Shown piece after piece: positions 37,824-47,013 of a stretch of DNA of 64,000 nucleotides. Made by a program: the position numbers and the translations under genes. This DNA is from Myroides profundi (GTDB lineage Bacteria; Bacteroidota; Bacteroidia; Flavobacteriales; Flavobacteriaceae), in NCBI RefSeq assembly GCF_000833025.1, contig NZ_CP010817.1, positions 3,100,001 to 3,164,000 on the forward strand, written 5' to 3'. The notes under the pieces are model-generated. The model was given only the letters and a program-made list of their open reading frames with translations, did not search any database and was not told the origin of the DNA. Numbering within the stretch: position 1 is the first letter of the stretch; each line of letters begins with the position of its first letter.

Positions 37824-38780
37824 ATGAATCTATCAATAGTAATTCCTCTGCTAAACGAAGCAGAGTCTCTGCCAGAACTACATACGTGGATAACTAAAGT
37901 TATGCAGGAGAACGGCTTTACCTATGAGATTCTATTTATCGATGATGGGAGTAAAGACAAATCGTGGGACATAATCACTGCACTAGCAGCTAGAGATACT
38001 CAGGTAAAAGGAATACGCTTCCAACGCAACTTCGGTAAATCACAGGCTTTACACGCTGGATTTGCACAGGCACTAGGAGATGTAGTGATCACTATGGATG
38101 CTGACCTTCAAGATAGCCCTGATGAGATACCAGCACTGTATGATATGATCTCTAAAGAGGGGTATGATATGGTATCAGGTTGGAAAAAGAAACGATATGA
38201 CTCTGTCGTATCTAAAAACCTTCCTTCCAAACTATTTAACTGGGCAGCGAGAAAAACTTCTGGTGTTCAGTTAAACGACTTTAACTGTGGACTGAAGGCC
38301 TATAAGAATGAGGTCGTTAAAAATATAGAGGTATCTGGTGAGATGCACCGCTACATCCCTGTTCTAGCCAAAAATGAAGGCTATGATAAAATAGGTGAAA
38401 AAGTAGTCATCCACCAAGCACGTAAATACGGTACTACTAAATTTGGGATGAGTAGATTTATCTACGGTTTTCTAGACTTGATTACCATTTGGTTCCTCTC
38501 TAAATTTGGCAAAAGACCGATGCACTTATTCGGATCACTTGGGGTTATCACCTTTGGGATTGGGTTCTGTGCAGCCTTCTTTATTGGAGCAAATAAGCTG
38601 TATAAGCTTTATTATGGGTTACCAGCTATCCGAGTGACTCAAGATCCGTGGTTCTATATATCACTGGTAACGATGATCATCGGAACACAGTTATTCTTAG
38701 CAGGATTCTTAGGAGAACTTATACTAAAAACAAAGACAAACATTAGTAGATATAAAATCGCTGAACAAAGCGGTTTTTAA
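37824..38780 (+). CDS. Family 2 glycosyltransferase, DPM1/GtrB-like
   Basis: 318 residues. The N-terminal GT-A domain (1-225) has VIPLLNEAESLPEL, DDGSKDKSW and DADLQDSPDEIP, the nucleotide-sugar and metal-binding signature of polyprenyl-phosphate glycosyltransferases. Two membrane helices follow (~235-260 and 275-300). Such enzymes move a hexose from a nucleotide sugar to undecaprenyl phosphate at the inner membrane for later transfer to surface glycans. It is 5 bases after DUF4199 and 21 bases before the phosphosugar mutase, which could supply sugar phosphates; they are probably one operon. Confidence 0.9.
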   Translation: MNLSIVIPLLNEAESLPELHTWITKVMQENGFTYEILFIDDGSKDKSWDIITALAARDTQVKGIRFQRNFGKSQALHAGFAQALGDVVITMDADLQDSPDEIPALYDMISKEGYDMVSGWKKKRYDSVVSKNLPSKLFNWAARKTSGVQLNDFNCGLKAYKNEVVKNIEVSGEMHRYIPVLAKNEGYDKIGEKVVIHQARKYGTTKFGMSRFIYGFLDLITIWFLSKFGKRPMHLFGSLGVITFGIGFCAAFFIGANKLYKLYYGLPAIRVTQDPWFYISLVTMIIGTQLFLAGFLGELILKTKTNISRYKIAEQSGF

Positions 38781-38801
38781 TCCACACTAAATATCAATAT
38801 T

Positions 38802-40529
38802 ATGCAAATAGAAAAAGAAATCTTAGCAAAAGCAGAATTATGGTTAAAAGAACCTTTTGACGCTGAAACACAGGCTTCTGTTCAAAAAATGATGGATACT
38901 GACCCTGCAACTCTTAAAGACAGTTTTTATAAAAACTTAGAGTTCGGTACAGGAGGTATGCGTGGTATAATGGGAATTGGTACAAATCGTATCAACAAAT
39001 ATACACTAGGTAAAAATACACAAGGATTATCAAACTATATCAAACAATCATTCCCTAACCAAGAATGGAAAGTAGCTATCAACTTTGACTGTCGTCACAA
39101 CAGTCAAGAGTTAGCGAAAGTAGTAGCAGATGTATTCACAGCTAACGGTATTAAAGTATACTTATTCGCAGAGATGCGCCCTACTCCTGAGTTATCTTTC
39201 GCGGTAAGACACTACGGATGTAATGCAGGTATCGTATTAACAGCTTCTCACAACCCACCAGAATACAATGGATATAAAGTATACTGGCAAGATGGTGGAC
39301 AAATCGTTCCTCCTAATGATGCGGCTGTTATAGACGAAATCAACAGGTTAACCTATAATGAAGTAAACTTCAAAGGAGATGATAACCTGATTACTTATGT
39401 AGGAGAAGAACTAGATGCTGCGTTTATCCAATCTACTGTAGAGAATGCGAGCTTTGATACTCCACAGTCTGTAAAAGATCAATTAAAAATAGCGTATACT
39501 TCTCTACACGGTACTTCTATCAAACTTATCCCTAGAGCATTCGAAGCTGCTGGATATAAGAATGTATTCATCGTAAAAGAACAAGCAGAACCAGATGGGG
39601 ACTTCCCTACTGTAAAATCTCCTAATCCAGAAGAACCAGAAGCATTGACTATGGCACTTCAGTTAGCAGATGAGACAGGTGCAGATATCGTGATTGGTAC
39701 TGACCCTGATTCTGACCGTATCGGTATAGGTGTACGTGACTTAGATGGTAATATGATTCTGTTAAATGGTAACCAAACTATGGTGATGATGACAGGTTTC
39801 TTACTAGAACAGTACAAACGCAATATCGGTTTTAAAGGAAATGAATTTATTGGTTCTACTATCGTTTCTACTCCTATGATGCTAGACTTAGCAGAAAGCT
39901 ATGGTGTAGAGTGTAAAGTAGGATTAACAGGATTTAAATGGATAGCTAAGTTTATCAATGAATGTCCTACTCAGAAATTTATCGGTGGTGGTGAAGAGAG
40001 TTTTGGATATATGGTAGGTGATGCTGTACGTGATAAAGACGCTGTAGCTTCTGCTCTATTAGTATGTGAGATCGCAGCTGTAGCTAAAGCTGCAGGTAGT
40101 TCTTTCTATAGAGAGTTAATGAATCTATATATCGACAATAAGTTCTATAAAGAATACCTTATTTCTCTAGTGAAAAAAGGAATCTCTGGAGCTGAAGAGA
40201 TTAAACAAATGATGATCGAGTTAAGAGAAAATCCACTTACTGAAATCATCGGACAGAGAGTAGTATGTGTAGAAGACTATCAATCTAGTGAAGCGAAGAA
40301 CTTATTCACTAACGAGATAGAACCTATCCATGTGCCTAAATCTAATGTACTAATCTATTATCTAGAAGATGGTACGAAGATAGCTGCTCGTCCTAGTGGT
40401 ACTGAACCGAAGATTAAATTCTACTTTAGCGTAAACGAACCATTACACGATATCGCTGAAGTAAAGGCAACGGAGAAAGTATTAGACCAAAAAATTCAAG
40501 ATATCATCAACGAAATGAAGTTGAATTAG
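38802..40529 (+). CDS. Phospho-sugar mutase (phosphoglucomutase/phosphomannomutase)
   Basis: 575 residues of the alpha-D-phosphohexomutase family: active-site serine loop TASHNPPEYNGYK (Ser149), metal loop GTDPDSDRIGIG (~300-310), sugar loop GGGEESFGY (~395) and phosphate-binding loop RPSGTEPKIKFY (~530). It interconverts hexose 1- and 6-phosphates; which sugar cannot be told. The length fits the Bacteroidota PgcA-like group. It follows the glycosyltransferase closely and ends at a terminator (40540-40569). Confidence 0.92.
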   Translation: MQIEKEILAKAELWLKEPFDAETQASVQKMMDTDPATLKDSFYKNLEFGTGGMRGIMGIGTNRINKYTLGKNTQGLSNYIKQSFPNQEWKVAINFDCRHNSQELAKVVADVFTANGIKVYLFAEMRPTPELSFAVRHYGCNAGIVLTASHNPPEYNGYKVYWQDGGQIVPPNDAAVIDEINRLTYNEVNFKGDDNLITYVGEELDAAFIQSTVENASFDTPQSVKDQLKIAYTSLHGTSIKLIPRAFEAAGYKNVFIVKEQAEPDGDFPTVKSPNPEEPEALTMALQLADETGADIVIGTDPDSDRIGIGVRDLDGNMILLNGNQTMVMMTGFLLEQYKRNIGFKGNEFIGSTIVSTPMMLDLAESYGVECKVGLTGFKWIAKFINECPTQKFIGGGEESFGYMVGDAVRDKDAVASALLVCEIAAVAKAAGSSFYRELMNLYIDNKFYKEYLISLVKKGISGAEEIKQMMIELRENPLTEIIGQRVVCVEDYQSSEAKNLFTNEIEPIHVPKSNVLIYYLEDGTKIAARPSGTEPKIKFYFSVNEPLHDIAEVKATEKVLDQKIQDIINEMKLN

Positions 40530-40539
40530 AACATATAAG

Positions 40540-40569
40540 AAAGACTGGTAGTACTACCAGTCTTTTTTT
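40540..40569 (+). terminator. Intrinsic terminator
   Basis: 11-bp stem AAAGACTGGTA/TACCAGTCTTT around GTAC, then a T-run (40563-40569), 11 bases after the mutase stop. Confidence 0.92.
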
Positions 40570-40600
40570 CTTTATTTTTGCTTTTTACATTATAACAAAT

Positions 40601-42430
40601 ATGAACGAATACTTTAAGAAGATACTTCACTTTGGTAAGCCATATAAGACCTATGCTTACTTAAACGTTTTTTTTAATATACTATACGCTTTATTCAGTG
40701 CACTATCTTTTGTGGCATTGATCCCGATGTTGACAGTACTTTTTGGTGATGCCAAAAAAGTTACAGAGAAACCTATCTATACAGGTATAGGACATATCAA
40801 GAATTACTTAGAAGACTATATGTCTTACTTCATCACGCAGTATACTGCAGAGCATGGAGCTCAAGATACCTTGATGGTAATGGCTGCTGTAATTATCTCG
40901 TTGTTTTTACTAAAAAACTTATTTAACTATTGGGCGATGTACTTTATTACCTTCCTAAGAAATGGGGTATTAAAAGATATTCGTAATGCAATGTATAAAA
41001 AGTCATTAGAATTACCTCTATCGTTCTTCTCTGAAAAAAGAAAAGGGGATGTGATCTCTCGAATCACTTCAGATGTACTAGAGATACAACACTCTTTCTT
41101 ATCTATCTTAGAAGTAGTGGTAAGAGAACCTCTGACTATCGTATTTACTATTGTAGCTATGTTTGCAATCAGTACTGAACTAACTTTATTCGTATTTATA
41201 TTTGTTCCTATCTCAGGTGTGATCATTTCTAAAGTAGGTAAGACCTTAAAGAAAAGTTCACAAAAAGCTTCTGAAGAACAAGGGTACTTCTTATCTATTA
41301 TAGAAGAATCTCTATCTGGGCTAAAAGTGATCAAAAGCTTTAATTCAGAAAAAAACTTCAATAAAAAGTTTCAAGACTCTACACATAGTTTCTATGAACT
41401 AAACAATACTATCCTTAACCGTCAGAACTTATCTTCTCCACTTAGTGAATTCTTAGGTATCGTGACTATCGCTGTATTATTAGTATACGGTGGTCATCTA
41501 GTACTAGGTGAAGGTACACTGACAGGGGCTGCATTTATTGCTTATATCGGTATGGCTTATAATATCCTTACACCTGCTAAGGCTATGTCTAAGGCTTCAT
41601 ACTCATTAAAACGTGGTAATGCTGCTGCAGAGCGTGTGTTACAGGTGTTAGAAGAAAATAACCCTATCGAAAGCAAAGAAAATGCAATAGCGAAGTCTAG
41701 CTTCGAGGATAAAATAGAGGTAGATAATATCTCGTTTAAATACGAAGAAGAGTACGTATTAAAAGACTTTACCCTTACAGTACCAAAAGGAAAATCTGTA
41801 GCTCTAGTAGGTCAGTCTGGTAGTGGTAAGAGTACGATAGCAAACTTATTGACTCGATTCTGGGATATCAATGAAGGAGCAATTAAAATAGATAACGAAG
41901 ATATTCGTAACTTAGAGCTGAGCGATCTACGTGATCTTATTGGACTAGTAACTCAGGATAGTATCTTATTCAATGATACGATCAAGAACAATCTTAAACT
42001 AGGTAAAGAAGATGCTACAGATGAAGAAATCATGCAAGCACTTAAAATAGCTAATGCGTATGAGTTCGTAAAAGATCTACCTCATGGTATAGATACCAAT
42101 ATCGGTGATGCTGGAAATAAATTATCTGGAGGACAGAAACAACGTCTGTCTATCGCAAGAGCAGTACTTAAGAATCCTCCAATCATGATATTAGACGAAG
42201 CAACGTCTGCATTAGATACAGAAAGCGAAAAACTAGTACAGGTTGCCTTAGATAATATGATGCAAAATAGAACATCTATTATCATAGCACACCGTTTATC
42301 TACAATCCAAAAAGCAGACTTAATCGTAGTCATGCAAAAAGGTAAAATAGTAGAACAAGGTACTCATGAAGAGCTAATCCAGTTAAATGGTACTTACTCT
42401 AAATTAGTTTCACTACAATCATTAGAATAA
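40601..42430 (+). CDS. ABC exporter, fused permease and ATPase (MsbA-like)
   Basis: 609 residues: six-helix type 1 exporter membrane domain (~15-325), then a nucleotide-binding domain with Walker A GQSGSGKST (~403), Q-loop TQDS, signature LSGGQKQR (~508), Walker B IMILDEATSALD (~530) and switch His in IIIAHRL. Such half-transporters work as homodimers; MsbA flips lipid A and others export lipids or drugs. An MsbA-like lipid role is likely for a single copy next to envelope-sugar genes, but the substrate cannot be read from the sequence. The DUF2971 gene starts right after its stop. Confidence 0.92.
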   Translation: MNEYFKKILHFGKPYKTYAYLNVFFNILYALFSALSFVALIPMLTVLFGDAKKVTEKPIYTGIGHIKNYLEDYMSYFITQYTAEHGAQDTLMVMAAVIISLFLLKNLFNYWAMYFITFLRNGVLKDIRNAMYKKSLELPLSFFSEKRKGDVISRITSDVLEIQHSFLSILEVVVREPLTIVFTIVAMFAISTELTLFVFIFVPISGVIISKVGKTLKKSSQKASEEQGYFLSIIEESLSGLKVIKSFNSEKNFNKKFQDSTHSFYELNNTILNRQNLSSPLSEFLGIVTIAVLLVYGGHLVLGEGTLTGAAFIAYIGMAYNILTPAKAMSKASYSLKRGNAAAERVLQVLEENNPIESKENAIAKSSFEDKIEVDNISFKYEEEYVLKDFTLTVPKGKSVALVGQSGSGKSTIANLLTRFWDINEGAIKIDNEDIRNLELSDLRDLIGLVTQDSILFNDTIKNNLKLGKEDATDEEIMQALKIANAYEFVKDLPHGIDTNIGDAGNKLSGGQKQRLSIARAVLKNPPIMILDEATSALDTESEKLVQVALDNMMQNRTSIIIAHRLSTIQKADLIVVMQKGKIVEQGTHEELIQLNGTYSKLVSLQSLE

Positions 42431-43132
42431 ATGTATAAAGACGGTAAAAATATAACACTCCCTAGCGATCCGAATACTGTTGTATGGAAGTACTTAGACT
42501 TATCTAAGTTTTTAGATTTATTACTGTCTAATAAACTATTCATGTCTAGATCTGACAAATTTGAAGATCAGTATGAAGGGACATTTAGCGAGCCAACTTT
42601 TGAAGAGATAAAAAGAATCAGTCAAGACAATCCTGATTTCTTACATCACTATAAACAGAAAAGAAAGAATATAGTCATCAGTAGTTGGCATCTTAATGAA
42701 TGTGAGTCTTTCGCAATGTGGCAAATATTCACCAAAAACAAAGAAGGTATCGCTATTCAATCTACTCTAGAACGACTGCAAAAAGCGGTCTCTGTAGAAA
42801 ACCGAATAGACCAATACATCGGAGAAGTAAACTATATCGATTACAAAAGAGAGTTTATTCCTTTTGACGATGAGTTCTTCCCATTCTTGTTCAAAAGACA
42901 AAGTTTTCAATACGAAAAAGAGGTTCGTATTATCTCAGATGTTAGCCCTCTGAGTATCGAAGTCAATGAGGGTATTAAAATACATGTGGATATCGAACAA
43001 TTAATAGAAAAAATTTATATTCATCCTAAGTCGGAGAATTGGTACAAAAACTTAGTATTAGAGCTAATGCATAAGTTAAACTTCAAATTTCATGTGGAGA
43101 AATCTGACTTAGAAAGTGATATATTAATCTAA
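42431..43132 (+). CDS. DUF2971 domain protein
   Basis: 233 residues, cytoplasmic, with DUF2971 traits: VWKYLDLSKFLDLLLSNKLF at the start in short blocks, MSRSDKFEDQYEG, ISSWHLNECESFAMWQIF and QYEKEVRII. The family is widely spread, often in accessory regions, and its function is unknown. It starts on the base after the ABC exporter stop (TAA ATG) and the pncB gene follows 6 bases later, so translation of the three may be coupled. Confidence 0.85.
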   Translation: MYKDGKNITLPSDPNTVVWKYLDLSKFLDLLLSNKLFMSRSDKFEDQYEGTFSEPTFEEIKRISQDNPDFLHHYKQKRKNIVISSWHLNECESFAMWQIFTKNKEGIAIQSTLERLQKAVSVENRIDQYIGEVNYIDYKREFIPFDDEFFPFLFKRQSFQYEKEVRIISDVSPLSIEVNEGIKIHVDIEQLIEKIYIHPKSENWYKNLVLELMHKLNFKFHVEKSDLESDILI

Positions 43133-43138
43133 AAAACT

Positions 43139-44335
43139 ATGGAAGCAATGAACACTAACCAGGTTATCGTATCTATATTAGATAACGATTTCTATAAGTT
43201 TACGATGCAGTACGCTGCTATAAAACAATTCCCTTATGCTAAAGCGTCCTATATCTTTATCAATAGAGGACAACATAAATACCCCCCAGGTTTTGCTGAA
43301 GCACTGCGCTCTGCCGTAGACGAAATGGCAAAACTAAAACTAACAAAAGCAGAGAAGATATTCTTAGAAAAGACTTGTCCTTACTTAGACCCTACTTATC
43401 TTGACTTCTTACAAGGGTATCACTATGATCCATCAGAAATAGAAATATCACAAGATGGACCAGACCTAGAAGTACATATCAAAGGATATTGGTATAGATC
43501 TATCTTATGGGAAGTACCTCTTATGTCTATTATCTGTGAGCTATATTATAAAATGACTAATTCTGAAAGAGACTCTTCTGAAAAGGTTATTGCAAATACG
43601 CGTAACAAAATAGAGAAATACAAAGAATTAGGGATTACTATTGCTGAATTTGGTACTAGAAGAAGACACTCTTATGCAGTACACCAATTAGTGGTAGACA
43701 CCTTAAAGCAATATGGTGATGGCAGCTTCATCGGGACGAGTAATGTACACTTAGCAATGAAGTATAACACTAAACCAATCGGAACACATGCACACGAATG
43801 GTTTATGTTCCACGCAGCTAAGTATGGTTTTAAAATGGCGAACTCAATGGGATTAGAACATTGGGTAGATACTTATAGAGGAGATCTAGGAATCGCATTA
43901 ACGGATACATATACAAGTAAAGTTTTCTTTGAACAGTTTGATAAGAAATTTGCTAAGCTATTTGACGGGGTTAGACATGACAGTGGGGATCCACTAGACT
44001 TCGCTGATCAAGTCATCGCGCATTACAAATCATTAAATATAGATCCTACTCAGAAGACAATTATCTTCTCTGATGGATTAAATCCTGAAAAAGTAGAGCG
44101 TATCGCTAATCACTGCAAAGGAAGAATAGGAATGTCATTTGGTATCGGTACAGACTTTACTAATGATGTGGGGCTAGACGCTATGAATATCGTAATCAAG
44201 ATGTCTCAAGCTCTTCCAGAGGGAGGATATTGGACTGATGTAGTGAAATTATCTGATGAGCCTAAAAAGCATACAGGAACTCCTGAGATGATAGAATTAG
44301 CACAGAGATTATTAGAGATTCCTGTTTCTAAATAA
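43139..44335 (+). CDS. pncB: Nicotinate phosphoribosyltransferase
   Basis: 398 residues, full length for PncB. Conserved blocks: DNDFYKFTMQYA (16-27), EFGTRRRHSYAVHQ with the histidine that is phosphorylated during the ATP-coupled reaction, GTSNVHLA, DGVRHDSGDP and MSFGIGTDFTNDVG, which bind PRPP and product. It makes nicotinate mononucleotide from nicotinate, PRPP and ATP in the NAD salvage (Preiss-Handler) pathway. Start could also be the fourth codon (43148). It is the last gene of the run, with a weak hairpin at 44334-44360. Confidence 0.95.
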   Translation: MEAMNTNQVIVSILDNDFYKFTMQYAAIKQFPYAKASYIFINRGQHKYPPGFAEALRSAVDEMAKLKLTKAEKIFLEKTCPYLDPTYLDFLQGYHYDPSEIEISQDGPDLEVHIKGYWYRSILWEVPLMSIICELYYKMTNSERDSSEKVIANTRNKIEKYKELGITIAEFGTRRRHSYAVHQLVVDTLKQYGDGSFIGTSNVHLAMKYNTKPIGTHAHEWFMFHAAKYGFKMANSMGLEHWVDTYRGDLGIALTDTYTSKVFFEQFDKKFAKLFDGVRHDSGDPLDFADQVIAHYKSLNIDPTQKTIIFSDGLNPEKVERIANHCKGRIGMSFGIGTDFTNDVGLDAMNIVIKMSQALPEGGYWTDVVKLSDEPKKHTGTPEMIELAQRLLEIPVSK

Positions 44336-44360
44336 AAGTGATTTAAACCACACTTTTTTA
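44334..44360 (+). terminator. Weak terminator-like hairpin after pncB
   Basis: 7-bp stem AAAAGTG/CACTTTT (44334-44340, 44351-44357) and 10-base loop, then T's. Low stability. Confidence 0.45.
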
Positions 44361-44393
44361 TAAATATTATCACTTTTGTAATATTTAAAAGAC

Positions 44394-44401
44394 TATTTTT
44401 G
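44394..44401 (+). promoter_or_regulatory. Candidate ndk promoter, TATTTTTG
   Basis: Matches TAnnTTTG 23 bases before the ndk start. A TTG at 44376-44378 is 15 bases upstream, short of the usual 17-20. Confidence 0.5.
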
Positions 44402-44423
44402 CAATAAATTAAATTTAAGAATA

Positions 44424-44843
44424 ATGGCAACGAACAGAACTTTTACAATGATTAAACCTGATGCTGTAGAAGCAGGTAATATCGGTGGAATCATCAACAT
44501 GATTACTGAAGGAGGATTTAAAATCGTTTCAATGAAGTTAACTCAATTAACTGTAAGAGACGCTCAAAAATTCTATGAAGTACACAGTGAAAGACCTTTC
44601 TACGGAGAATTAGTTGAATTCATGTCTAGAGGTCCAATCGTAGCAGCTATCTTAGAAAAAGAGAACGCTGTAGAAGATTTCAGAAAATTAATCGGTGCTA
44701 CTAACCCAGCTGAAGCTGCTGAAGGTACTATCCGTAAAAAATATGCAAAATCAATCGGTGAAAACGCAGTACACGGATCTGATAGCGACGAGAACGCTGC
44801 TATCGAGTCTGCTTTCCACTTCTCAGGAAGAGAGCAATTCTAA
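44424..44843 (+). CDS. ndk: Nucleoside-diphosphate kinase
   Basis: 139 residues, normal length. [11 protein letters not shown] at the start and [20 protein letters not shown] around the phosphohistidine His117 are definitive. It passes the gamma-phosphate of ATP to other nucleoside diphosphates by a ping-pong mechanism through His117, and keeps NTP and dNTP pools balanced. Single gene with its own candidate promoter and a strong terminator shared with glsA. Confidence 0.97.
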   Translation: MATNRTFTMIKPDAVEAGNIGGIINMITEGGFKIVSMKLTQLTVRDAQKFYEVHSERPFYGELVEFMSRGPIVAAILEKENAVEDFRKLIGATNPAEAAEGTIRKKYAKSIGENAVHGSDSDENAAIESAFHFSGREQF

Positions 44844-44875
44844 GAATTTGCAATAGATTATTTGCACCCAAAAAG

Positions 44876-44905
44876 AAAGCCAACTGATATCAGTTGGCTT
44901 TTTCT
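44876..44905. terminator. Bidirectional terminator between ndk and glsA
   Basis: Near-continuous 12-bp stem AAAGCCAACTGA/TCAGTTGGCTTT (44876-44887, 44890-44901) flanked by A- and T-rich runs. Confidence 0.9.
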
Positions 44906-44930
44906 ATTTATAAGCACTTATTCTTATCTA

Positions 44931-45956
44931 TTAAAAGATACTAAGGTTTAATTCATTTACTAGATCTAAGATCATGTGATATCCTACTACAGAGTTACCT
45001 TGTGTATCTAATCCTGGGCTGAAAGTCCCTATCCCTATTCTATTCGGCACAGAAACAACAATACCTCCTCCTACTCCAGACTTACTAGGCAAACCTACTG
45101 TACGAGCATACTCTCCACTAAACTCATACATCCCTGCGATTAACATCTGTGACTGTACTAACTTAGACATCTCCGAGTTTTTATACTTCGTATCTCCATC
45201 AAAACGAGTACATTGATTAGCAAAGAAATAACCAATCTTAGCTAAATCTTCTGCTGTAACCTCTATAGAACATTGTTTAAAATAATTGTCTAATCTATTC
45301 TCTTCTCCTTCGATCAAGCCATTATTCTTTAATAAATGGAATATACCTCTGTTTCTATGTCCTGTTTCTCTCTCAGACATATATACAGAGTGACTATAAC
45401 CTATCTCTTCATTCTTCGTGATATAACGAACCATGTCTAAGATCTTCTGAAATGCTTCATCATTATCTCCACCTAATAAAGCAGTAGTAAGTATAGCACC
45501 AGCATTCATTAAAGGATTTAGAGGCTTTCCTTTAGTCTCTAAGTTAGCATAATGATTAAAAGGCTTATCTGTTCCATAATACCCTGCTTTAGAAAACACC
45601 TCTTTCTCTCCTAACTCCTCTACTGCTACCATCAGAGCTATTACTTTAGAAATACTCTGAATCGTAAACTTCTGTGATACATCCCCTACATTAACAACTT
45701 CTCCATTCTGCTTTACTACAGAAAATGCGATAGCGCTGGCATTAACCTTGCTCAGTTCGGGGATATAGTCTGCGACTTTTCCTTCTCCTACATGTATTCT
45801 ATTTTTCTCTAAAATACGTTCTAACATCTCATTGGTAATTAGATTGGTATTATCACCATTTCTAATTATCTTCTTAGCATAAGCAGTTCCTCCAAAAGAA
45901 ACTAAACATGCTACAACCCAGCTTAGGATAATGTTACTTACACTATTCTTCTTCAT
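44931..45956 (-). CDS. glsA: Glutaminase A, with signal peptide
   Basis: 341 residues of the serine-dependent beta-lactamase-like glutaminase family: catalytic pair Ser101-X-X-Lys104 in QSISKV, NPLMNAGAI, and LPSKSGVGGGI near the end. It hydrolyses L-glutamine to glutamate and ammonia. Unlike the cytosolic E. coli enzymes it starts with a hydrophobic segment (~8-26) cut near AYA, so it should work in the periplasm, using external glutamine. It is the last gene of an operon with CPBP protease and menE (gaps 11 and 14 bases), which have no obvious link to it. Confidence 0.93.
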   Translation of the reverse strand: MKKNSVSNIILSWVVACLVSFGGTAYAKKIIRNGDNTNLITNEMLERILEKNRIHVGEGKVADYIPELSKVNASAIAFSVVKQNGEVVNVGDVSQKFTIQSISKVIALMVAVEELGEKEVFSKAGYYGTDKPFNHYANLETKGKPLNPLMNAGAILTTALLGGDNDEAFQKILDMVRYITKNEEIGYSHSVYMSERETGHRNRGIFHLLKNNGLIEGEENRLDNYFKQCSIEVTAEDLAKIGYFFANQCTRFDGDTKYKNSEMSKLVQSQMLIAGMYEFSGEYARTVGLPSKSGVGGGIVVSVPNRIGIGTFSPGLDTQGNSVVGYHMILDLVNELNLSIF

Positions 45957-45970
45957 GTTATTAATCTAGT

Positions 45971-47002
45971 TTATTGAATATTCTTCTTTCTTATTATTTT
46001 GCCTGTTTCTGTCTCTACGAACTTAGAAACAAACTGTACTTCACGAGGTTTCTCGTATTTACCAAGCTCCGCATATATATCATCAGGTAAAGTATACTGC
46101 TCACTTTCAATAACTAACACTAGTTTATTACCTAAGTAAGTATCTTCTTTACTCGCCACAAAGAAACGATAAGGAATCCTCATTGACAACTTTTCTTCTA
46201 TTTGCTCTGGAAAAAGTTTTACTCCACCACTATTAATGACATTATCTACCCTGCCTAACCACTTAAATTCCTTATTATTAATAATTTCCACTAAATCATT
46301 AGTAATAACTAACTCTGGATTAACAGTCGGTGCTGAGATCACTAAACACCCTCTATCATCTTGACTAACTGTCGCATGAGAAAGCACTGAGAAAGATGCT
46401 ACACCTACACGTTTAGCAGCTATATGAGTGATTGTTTCGGTCATACCGTAAGTCTCATATACTTTAGTAGTAACTTGTTTTAACTTATCTGCTAAACTCT
46501 GGTTCACTTTTGCACCACCTATAATAAGAGTTTTTACCTTTTTTAATTCCTCTATTGAGTTCTCTACCTGCATAGGCACCATTGCTACAAAGTCATATAA
46601 CTTTGTATTCTGCTCTAATGGTCTTGCAGTAGGTTCTTTAACATCTAAAGACCAACCAATAATTAAAGATCTAATAAACATAAGTTTCCCACCTACAAAC
46701 TTCGTAGACATGCACAAAAGAGCAGTGCTACTTGTAGTTATTTCAAAAAAAGAAGCAGTCGCTTTAGCCGAACAGATCATAGCTTCTTTCTTTAAATGTA
46801 TAATCTTAGGAGGTCCTGTAGTACCTGACGTAGTCAAACTTACATAATCATTCGTATTAAACCATTCTATAATAAGCCTTCCTAAATCAACCAAATATTC
46901 TTGAGTTCCTAGTTCCCACTCTTTAGCTAGTGCAATCAACTCTTCAATCGTATAAGAGTTACCATTCAATCTAAAGTTGGGATGTATATAATTTAATTCC
47001 AT
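45971..47002 (-). CDS. menE: AMP-binding enzyme, o-succinylbenzoate-CoA ligase
   Basis: 343 residues, shorter than typical acyl-CoA ligases (~450-500) but normal for the Flavobacteriia MenE group. The P-loop-like TSGTTGPPKIIHL (~59-71), YETYGMTETITHIA (~185) and WLGRVDNVINSGGVKLFPEQIE (~245; in two blocks) are adenylation-domain motifs, and GKIIRKK holds the catalytic lysine. MenE activates o-succinylbenzoate to its CoA ester in menaquinone synthesis. No other men gene lies in the window, so the assignment rests on family size and sequence; another short acyl-CoA ligase is possible. Confidence 0.8.
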   Translation of the reverse strand: MELNYIHPNFRLNGNSYTIEELIALAKEWELGTQEYLVDLGRLIIEWFNTNDYVSLTTSGTTGPPKIIHLKKEAMICSAKATASFFEITTSSTALLCMSTKFVGGKLMFIRSLIIGWSLDVKEPTARPLEQNTKLYDFVAMVPMQVENSIEELKKVKTLIIGGAKVNQSLADKLKQVTTKVYETYGMTETITHIAAKRVGVASFSVLSHATVSQDDRGCLVISAPTVNPELVITNDLVEIINNKEFKWLGRVDNVINSGGVKLFPEQIEEKLSMRIPYRFFVASKEDTYLGNKLVLVIESEQYTLPDDIYAELGKYEKPREVQFVSKFVETETGKIIRKKNIQ

Positions 47003-47013
47003 AATTTGTTCTT

